DNA of 64,000 bases. Source: Gloeophyllum trabeum ATCC 11539. Taxonomy: Eukaryota; Basidiomycota; Agaricomycetes; Gloeophyllales; Gloeophyllaceae. The translations under genes and the position numbers were made by a program. Each line of letters starts with the position of its first letter. Position 1 is the first letter of the stretch. The notes beneath the pieces were generated by a model. It made no database searches, was not told the origin of the DNA, and saw only the letters and a program-made list of their open reading frames with translations. Below are positions 57,000 to 64,000 of the stretch, one piece after another. The DNA lies in contig NW_006920425.1 of assembly GCF_000344685.1 (NCBI RefSeq), forward strand, positions 520,566 through 584,565, read 5' to 3'.

Positions 57000-58697
57000 A
57001 TGTCGCAGGCCGGAGTCACCTGGGGAGCCGTCTTATGCGGCTTTATAGTGTGCACTGCGTCGGTGCCAATTTTGTTTTCCAATATACGCTCTCGCTAATA
57101 TCTGCCACCTACTTAGCTTATATGGAATCACTTGTGGACAATTCCTTTGTTATTTTCACAAGTACCATCACGATAGACTGGTATGGAAGTGGACGGTGCG
57201 TGACTTCTCAAAGCACAATGGAGCGCGAAACTGACGACACTGTCATCCTCAGGTTGCGATGGTCCTCGTGGTATGTCGAATCTTTGGTATATCCTCCACA
57301 TTTTTCCCACATCATCATGTTAGCTGGATACTCTACAAGAATGTCTGGCCTGCCACAGCATGTGGCACTACTTGGTCGCCAGATGTTACGGTAACGAAGG
57401 CGCCTACAACTACGCGGTCTGGCGAGTGATATTTTTCTTCGCCTGCCTGGCCCGCATCTCACTATTTGTAATTGCAATCGATAGGAGTCTGAGTGTATGG
57501 TACATTCTAATGCCTGTTGTGTTCATTGACCAACTTGTGGCCGCACGGTCAGGCCCAGATGATCCCAACGGTTGGTCTTCATCAAGACGTCCGAGCAAGT
57601 AGCTAACTCTCTCTGACAGGAAATACTTTGCACCGTCGCTCATTTGTAAGCCCACGCAATCTATAACATGCAGGATGTGTGGCTTGGATTGCTTGCCATC
57701 GCGTAACCTCTGTGTTTCAGATTCTACATACAGAGACTGTATAAGTGTAAGTTCCGCTGCATTATGGAGGCAGGGTTGGTGAAACTTCTGTCATACAGTC
57801 AAGAAACAGCGTTGCGCTCTCATCCTTGTATGCCATCTGTGCCGTAGCCTGTGAATGATTCTGACTGTCTCGTCTCGGCAGCTCGTCCCGGCATCCCTCT
57901 GCGCTGGTGAGGAAATGGCTGCTGTTTGGCTTTGCCTCCTCCGCTAATTTGGGCAAACATGACCAGCGACCTCAATAGGTGAGTCTACCGTAATTGGCCC
58001 TGCACTAGTTCACTGATGTTCGTAGTTTATGTTACACGATCGTACGTTCATCATGATTGCCGCGATATGACATCGCTCATACTTCCCTACAGTTTGCTGT
58101 CACCCGCCTTTGAAGGCAACGATGATGTCCTATCGGTACGACATGCAAGTGTATGAGCCAACTCCGTATAATAATATTATACAGACTTCATCAAAATTAC
58201 TCGCTCTTTTTACGATCTCTACCGACCTCGGCATCGCTGCGAGCACATGCTACGTGCTCTACGTCTCCAGAGAGCATGCACAATCCATAAATAGGTAGGC
58301 TCCCGACGGCATAGAATCGACGGCTAGCCTGACTTCAAATTCACCAGGTCAGTAGTCACACGACTGATCAGATACAGCGTGGTGGCGGGTGTGATGATGT
58401 TGTGCGTGATTATCTTTGCGACCATGTCCGACATATACCTGACGCTGCAGCAGTGCCGCATCCTTTACGTTCTTAATCGTGGTAAGCTCCTCCTTTAGGT
58501 CCCTATAGCCTGTCGTTCCAACCCAGCTGGTATTAAAGTACGTGGCCTTTCCGCATACCTTTCTGTATATCGGGATGTATTTTATCGCTGGGAAAGGTGG
58601 GTACTATTTCCTCACGGGTTTAGTGGCCCAGCTAATAGTGACCGCGCTTTTGCCGGGTAGTGTATGTAAACTGCATGCTCGCAGCGTGAGTGACTGA
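57000..58697 (+). CDS. DUF6534 seven-helix membrane protein, copy 3
   Basis: Third DUF6534 7TM protein. ATG 57000: SQAGVTWGAVLCGFIVCTA, intron, LYGITCGQFLCYFHKYHHDR, LVWKWT, then VAMVLV and LDTLQECLACHSMWHYLVAR, CYGNEGAYNYAVW. The next join needs a GC-AG intron (57422-57484, donor GCGAGT) to give SLSVWYILMPVVFIDQLVAA. Then FYIQRLYK and KKQRCALILVCHLC. The segment 57850-58180 could not be resolved. After it: SSKLLALFTISTDLGIAAST, CYVLYVSREHAQSINR, SVVTRLIRYSVVAGVMMLCV and IIFATMSDIYLTL, then FPHTFLYIGMYFIAGK and LIVTALLPG, ending VSD at 58697. The C-terminal KLYxNxLLxxLNAR hallmark is replaced by a weaker GKLIVTALL, so the gene may be diverging or damaged near its end. Function unknown. Confidence 0.65.
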
Positions 58698-60129
58698 GCC
58701 CGGTCTCTACGATCTTGAGCTGATGCGAAATTCTGCATAAAGCCTCAATAGTCGTGACGGTCTTCGGCGCGAGATATATGATGTACAGTATATCTAGAAA
58801 ACTCAAAGTGCAGGCCTTGGCACCTTGCTGGCGGATCAGATGTTACCACTTGTAAATGCGCTGTATGGAGGCATCGTGGATGCCCGCTTCATCGTGCAAG
58901 ATCATTCCTCTCCGTTCCACTGACGCAAACTACTTGCACGTTCGCCGGATCTCCCCGGCGAGGCGCAATGTGTACCCGCGTGTTTTTATGCCCTCACTGG
59001 CCAGCATCAGCGGTTCGATCCGGTTTCAAAGTCTACTAGAGCTACGCTGCGCCCGATTCGTGTTAATATGGAAGTACGTTCTATCCGCACAAGGCCAAAA
59101 CTCACTGCCCACATCCTCTGGCTATCAATATCCGAAGGCATCGCATTGGTTCCAACATACTGACAAGGCTAGTTGCTTAACGAGCGGTGTGTTGTAGCTG
59201 ACTAACAACTAATTTGATTAGCAATTCCCTGTCGAAGCTGCTCTGCTCTCCGTTCAAGTTTGATAAACGTGGCGAGATGCAAGTGGACTTGGACCTCTGT
59301 GCCTTAGCGTCTCAACTTGGGACTACAACGCCAGACGTCAACGTAATTCTCAGGGCGAACAAACAAACTACTGGCGAATATTGGCATCGCTACCATTCGA
59401 GACCATCTCTTGTAGCAGCCATCCGACTCGCGTATGTGCACATGTGTACGAATCTGCTTCTTATCGACGACGACGTTCTCCGGATCTCCAATCCTCACGA
59501 GTGAGCACCTTGATAGGGAGTATGCCATCGGCGACGCTTGTGTTCGACCCGTCCCCCTTGACAACCGTGTGATACTATATGTTTTGAACCTCGCTGGGAC
59601 CGTCTTCAACTACGCCACCAAACATGCACTCTGCTGCGATTTTCCTCGTGCTCGCCTTGAGTCGGAGGCAATGGGAGTCGGTTGCTTCCGACATTTGATT
59701 TGGGTGTTTGCAGCGTGAACAAGATCCTGACATCCTCTAGACGGACGCGAAGATCTCTATCACAAGTCATATGATGCTTTACATCTCAACGGTCAACAAC
59801 GCACGTCTCGCGAGAGTCGCAGGTTTGTACAGACGTTTCTGAAGTTCCGGGCCAGAGGCCTTCGGAGAATCTTTGTGTTAACTTGTGCCTGATTCTTTAT
59901 GACCGTTCGTTGGATGCCGCAACTTCATTCTGAACCATGGTGAGAGATACGACATCTGTCCGCTCATGTGGGTATTATTGCCGTCAAAGCAGGCAGCCAT
60001 GGGGAGTGTCATTCATTGGACCCAAAAGTAACGGACTGCTCCTGCACCTCTGGTTTCAGGAAGTAAGTACGTATTATTTATGCAATCTCAGCTTCATTGT
60101 TCATCTCGTGTTTCCCAATGTCCTCCCTG
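58698..60129. other. gene-poor region
   Basis: No gene assigned. A plus-strand stretch at about 58814-58921 (QMLPLVNALYGGIVDARFIV) and one at 59214-59504 look partly coding but match no family I know. These could be remnants of a further membrane-protein copy. Confidence 0.3.
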
Positions 60130-61424
60130 TCAAGCTGCGCTGATGATGTCTGGAATGTCACTAGCAAAGGGATAGTCGACATATCCTTCTGCTCCATGTG
60201 TGTAAAACGTTGCCCTATCGGGCGGGTTGTAGGGTGCGCCCTCCTTGATCCGGTACGGCAAGTCAGGCTGCAGTGATTCCCTCGTCAGCTATCATACGCC
60301 GGAGTCCTGCAAAATTGTCGGTGTACTTACGTTCGCTATGAAGAGCCGTCCAAAGGCAATCAGATACCCGTGCTTGTCTGCGGCCTCCAGCGCCGTCTCG
60401 CGACTATATCCGCCAGCGCTGATAATCGGCTTGGGCTGCCAAATCTCGCGAACGAAGTCGTTCGAGTCGTCCCCGCTGACACGCTGGACAGAATTGTTCC
60501 CAGCTATGCCCGGCTCGACGATGTGTATGTACGCAATACCGGGATGGTCATCTCGAAGACGGGAGAGGAAGCACATGAACGTCGGGCGCGCGTCGTCCAT
60601 ACGCATATCTGCGAGATGATTAACTGAATTGAAAGCCAGCAGTGGATTGCCGTACGCTCTCACCTTGATAGGTACTCCAAGGGCTGATTCTTATGCCGGT
60701 TTTGTGCGCTCCGATGAGGTCCGTAACGGCTTTGATGACTTCCAGCGGGAACCTCACCCGGTTCTCTACGGAACCGCCGTACTGGTCCGTGCGATGGTTG
60801 GTCATGTCTTGCAAGAACTGGTCGAGCAGGAATCCGTTCGCGCAGTCGACCTCCACACCGTCGAAGCCGGCCTTGTGCACGGCATTACCGGCAGCTGTCG
60901 CAAACGCTTGCACGTACTCGTTGATATCCGCGACAGTCATTTCGCGGGGGATGGGCTCCGGTCGATCCTTGAGAGGGATAGGCGAGGGGGCCACGAACAC
61001 ATCTTCCAATTTGAATCCTTGTTCCTCAAGCACTGTCGGGCGGGCACCGCGTCCCATGGCGTACAGCTGCATGTATATGTACGATCCGCGCGCATGCACG
61101 GCGTCCGCCACCTAAACTAGAGTCAGGAACAGGCTCTCATCCTCTGGAAGTACCACTGACCTTCTTCCACGCAGCCGCCTGCGCATCATTCCAGATCCCG
61201 GGGCAGAAGGCCCACCCACCAGCCTTGGCCGTGATCAGAGTACCCTCGCTAATGAGCAGCGTGCCGGGGGCGCTCCCGCGCTGGGCGTAGTACTCTGCTG
61301 CGAGGTCGGCGCAGATGACAGCCTGGGCGTCCGCGCGGCACCGGGTTAGGGGCGCGAGGACGACGCGGTGCGCGAGGGTTACATCTCCCACTTGGATGGG
61401 TTCGAAGAGCTTGGAAGTAGACAT
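60130..61424 (-). CDS. Old Yellow Enzyme-family flavin oxidoreductase with altered active site
   Basis: FMN-dependent NAD(P)H:ene reductase fold (OYE / oxophytodienoate reductase-like). ATG 61424: MSTSKLFEPIQVGDVTLAHR, VVLAPLTRCRAD (Thr for flavin), LLISEGTLITAKAGGWAFCP, IYMQLYAMGRGARPTVL, EPIPREMTVADINEYVQAFA. The substrate motif is FDGVEVDCANGFLLDQFLQD, then NHRTDQYGGSVENRVRFPLE and IRISPWSTYQ. After an intron come DMRMDDARPTFMCFLSRLRD, KPIISAGGYSRETALEAADK and GYLIAFGRLFIAN. The last exon is DLPYRIKEGAPYNPPDRATF, ending DIISAA at 60130. In OYE1 the motif is H191-x-x-N194-x-Y196. Here it is D-x-x-N-x-F, so the substrate-binding His and the proton-donor Tyr are both replaced. The rest of the fold is intact, about 365 residues. 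Confidence 0.88.
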
Positions 61425-62757
61425 CGTGAGTCGCAGGTTGTGTTTTGGATGTCATTCTCAGTTCACTGGCTGGCTTTTATCCATGGGCTACTTGCTGACC
61501 GAGCGCCTTCGCTTAATAACAAGTTTTGCTTAGAAAGTTGTTCGCAGGGGGTCGTCATAGTTTTGTGATCCCGTACTGTACGTACAGGCTGTAGATATTC
61601 GTTCTACATTGGACAACCCTATTCATCGATGACGATGGCCTGGACGTGAAGTTTGTCAGCGGCGTATTGCCTATATCATGATATATCCGAATGGACTTGC
61701 ATAAGCCAATGTAATTCTGATCTCTATGTGGCAGCGAGTCATTTGCTACGTCTTGCTGTCTCTGAGATCTTCAATCACGTCCAGCCGGCGCAGGGCCCAT
61801 CATGCTTCGTGAGTAGAACGTGTGTGCATTCCGCTTTGACCATTGCATTCACGCCAGATTTGGTGTAGGTATGAGGATAGACCGAAGACACTCAAAGCTG
61901 CAGGTCTTCGCCCCATGTTACACGTCGACAATGAATAAGGAAGCAACTCCTAGGACAGCAAGGATCAAGCACGATGAGTGACGGAGACAACGCTTCAGCA
62001 ACCCAGGGGCGGTAAGCCGAGGGCGTCCTCACATTTTTATTATACCTTCGTGGTATTGTAATGGGAGATTTGAGCGAGAAGAGGAACACCAACCATCCTC
62101 ACACGAAACGATTTCAGATGGAAGCCCGGAGGTATAACAGGCTTCCCCTCAGGGTTATTCGGTCTGAGTGCGGTAGAAACACCTCGATCGTCAATGGTCG
62201 CCTATTCCAAAGCGTCCACAGATTGGTTGTCCTTGTGCCCTGATCCGGACAGATCGGATGCCACAATCTCCATGCCACGAAGACGGTGTAGGCCGGTGGG
62301 GAGGTATGTAGCTCCATGGTCATTTGGAAAAAACGCGAATTTCAGAAGAGAACGACAAGACATTACTTTCTTTCAATAATAAACGGTTGCCTGTAAGAAA
62401 GTAGATGCGGGGGAGAAGCTACGAAATGCAGTGTGGCACCGCGTGGTCCCACGGGTCCCAAGGAATTCCGGCAACACCCGACGCGCGGGACCCTCATCGA
62501 GTACTGCCCGCCCGACGCACACAACAACAGCTGCAAGTCCCGGAGATCCCTCAAGGTGAGCACGAATCCATGATTTTCTGCATTATACTATCGGTGGGAG
62601 GGACCTACGATGCTATGGACGAGATGAGTGAGAGAAGCGGGGCGGAACAGGATGGATTGGACATGAATGGCTTGGATGAGGCGTGACCGCCGGGATTGGG
62701 TATGAGGATTCAGAGCGTTACTGACCGACTACCTTCTTGGTTGCTTTGCGATTGCAG
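61425..62757. other. intergenic between divergent OYE and RPL24
   Basis: 1.3 kb without a recognised gene; contains the promoters of both divergent genes. Frames at 62405-62686 lack coding features. The sequence just before 62758 is the RPL24 5'UTR. Confidence 0.4.
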
Positions 62758-63398
62758 ATGGTACGTAGTTTGACTACTTTGTGGAGGACAGAGCACTGAC
62801 GGTATGATGGGGAGTGTAGAAGGTCGAAATCGACTCGTTCTCCGGCTACCGTATCTACCCCAGCAAGGGCAGGCTGTTCGTCCGTGGCGACAGCAAAGTG
62901 AGTCTCTATAGACTGTTCCGCTGTTCTCTGCTTAGGCCAGCACTTTCTCCTCCACCAGATCTTCCGTTTCGCGACCTCGAAAAATGAATCCCTCTTCCTG
63001 CAGCGCAAGAATCCGCGCAAGATCGCATGGACACAGGTTTACCGTCGGATGCACAAGAAGGGCATCACGGAGGAAGTTGCGAAGAAGCGTTCGCGCCGGA
63101 CTGTGAAGCACCAGCGTGGCATCGTTGGTGCCGACCTTGCCTCCATCATCGCCCGCCGCAACCAGACCGCGCAGGCGCGTAACGAAGCCCGCCAAGCCGC
63201 CATCGCTAAGGCTAAGTCGGAGAAGCGGGAGAAGGAGAAGGATAAGGCTACGAACAAGCCCAAGGTGAGTGGATGTCTCCTACCGTATCTTTGGAGGAAC
63301 GTGGCGCTAATGTGGACTCTCTGAAGGCTCCTCGGGGACCCGCTGGCGCCCCCAAGATCTCGAGACAGCAGATGAAGGGTTCCAAGGGCGGTCGTTGA
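62758..63398 (+). CDS. rpl24: 60S ribosomal protein L24 (eL24)
   Basis: Large-subunit ribosomal protein at the intersubunit bridge. Exon 1 is only ATG (62758-62760), then a GTACGT donor. Exon 2: KVEIDSFSGYRIYPSKGRLF and VRGDSK. Exon 3: IFRFATSKNESLFLQRKNPR, KIAWTQVYRRMHKKGITEEV, AKKRSRRTVKHQRGIVGADL, ASIIARRNQTAQARNEARQA and a Lys-rich stretch. The last exon: APRGPAGAPKISRQQMKGSK, GGR, stop 63396-63398. About 155 residues, normal for eL24. The GYRIYPSKG and RKIAWTQVYRRMHKKG blocks are diagnostic. Confidence 0.95.
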
Positions 63399-64000
63399 GT
63401 CGGGTTGGGTTGCACTTATGGATCCGTTTGTATGGCATATGCTGCCCGGCACGCTACGACAGGGCGAATGGCAATTCATCATGCACCATGCTTTTCATGT
63501 ACAGTCGTTGGCTCGCGGTGTCAGTCCGTCGCCTTGTTTCTGCACTCTTCGCTATCGATCTCAATGTATGACGACTACATTTCCGTCTGCTTCGCCCGGG
63601 ACGAACGAAGGGTGTATGTGTTATCCGAAGTTCTGCCGTATACGTACAGCACTCATTCGTTCGAATGATTCCCTCCGGCAATCCTCCTGCTCGAATATCT
63701 CTGCATCCTTCGATTGGAGAACTAATTCATGCATCACATCGGTGCATCATTTGGAAAACAGAAAACAGATAGTTAGCACCGACTGCCACAGCTTCAGAGG
63801 CTGTTTTACCTCGGGGTTTGCCTCACCGCCTCGGTTGCGACGATGCTGTAAGAGCGCCCATATAATCGATATAAAAGGCAACCAACGTTCGTCACCCCTG
63901 CCTCAAGTGCCAGCTCCGTCCTTCTCTTTCCTTTCGTTTCCCTATCCTCCCTGCTCGTGTCTTTTTCTTCTTTATAGACTCTGACTCTACTTTCCACTGG
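63399..64000. other. 3' flank of RPL24 and promoter of an off-window gene
   Basis: RPL24 3'UTR-like sequence until about 63700. 63890-63990 is pyrimidine-rich (TCTCTTTCC, TCTTCTTT), the usual signature of a fungal transcription start, pointing to a plus-strand gene beyond 64000. Confidence 0.5.
63870..63877 (+). promoter_or_regulatory. TATA box of a gene beyond the right edge
   Basis: TATAAAAG followed by about 100 bp of CT-rich sequence, a typical basidiomycete core promoter for a gene starting after the window. Confidence 0.45.

Noticed and set aside
1..64000. CRISPR array, prophage, operons or bacterial insertion sequences
   Set aside because: No evenly spaced repeats, no bacterial gene spacing and ubiquitous spliceosomal introns; the window is fungal nuclear DNA.

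Overview
This is a nuclear window from a filamentous basidiomycete, most likely an Agaricomycete (mushroom or polypore type). The evidence is the dense set of 45-70 bp introns with CTNAY-like branch points, the basidiomycete-expanded DUF6533/DUF6534 seven-helix membrane families, paired P450s, and the gene content overall. No bacterial, organellar or viral gene was recognised. Gene models below were read by hand, by joining exons that keep frame and family similarity; terminal coordinates are start and stop codons, so each span includes introns. The species cannot be named from sequence alone.

Layout. 0.4-1.8 kb: a DUF6533 membrane protein. 3.2-5.0 kb: a C2H2 zinc-finger protein. 5.6-6.4 kb (minus): an EXPERA-domain membrane protein. 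8.4-9.4 kb: a decayed NmrA-like reductase. 9.7-10.7 kb: a DEDDy 3'-5' exonuclease. 11.4-13.0 kb: divergent SEC61-beta and VAMP7-like SNARE genes sharing a 170 bp promoter. 13.5-15.6 kb (minus) and 18.7-21.3 kb (minus): two RING/coiled-coil paralogs; a third lies at 36.4-37.9 kb. 21.35-21.57 kb is an N gap flanked by a near-identical 985 bp duplication, most likely an assembly artefact. 22.9-25.2 kb (minus): a Gpt2/Sct1-type glycerol-3-phosphate acyltransferase. 25.9-26.6 kb (minus): RPS14. 27.6-29.7 kb: P450 number 1. 30.9-32.9 kb: a DUF6534 protein. 40.5-41.7 kb (minus): two small cyanase-N/XRE-like helix-turn-helix paralogs. 42.2-44.4 kb (minus): P450 number 2, a paralog of number 1. 45.9-47.5 kb: a second DUF6534 gene. 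47.6-48.2 kb: a MITE with 35 bp inverted repeats and an 8 bp target duplication, just upstream of GLE1 (48.3-50.3 kb). 50.9-52.3 kb (minus): MO25/HYM1. 54.9-56.1 kb: a perfect long palindrome (foldback element) with a tRNA-like Pol III promoter in each arm, broken by an N gap. 57.0-58.7 kb: a third DUF6534 gene. 60.1-61.4 kb (minus): an Old Yellow Enzyme homolog lacking two catalytic residues. 62.8-63.4 kb: RPL24.

Housekeeping genes (ribosome, translocon, SNARE, mRNA export, MO25, lipid acyltransferase) alternate with lineage-specific families (P450s, 7TM proteins, RING paralogs, HTH pair) and with gene-poor stretches of 1-3.5 kb. Nothing indicates a classical biosynthetic cluster: no PKS, NRPS or terpene synthase was seen, although two related P450s and an OYE are present. 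The most unusual signals are the foldback/SINE-like palindrome, the MITE in the GLE1 promoter, the OYE active-site changes, and the concentration of GC-AG introns and 10-14 nt micro-exons in the lineage-specific genes.
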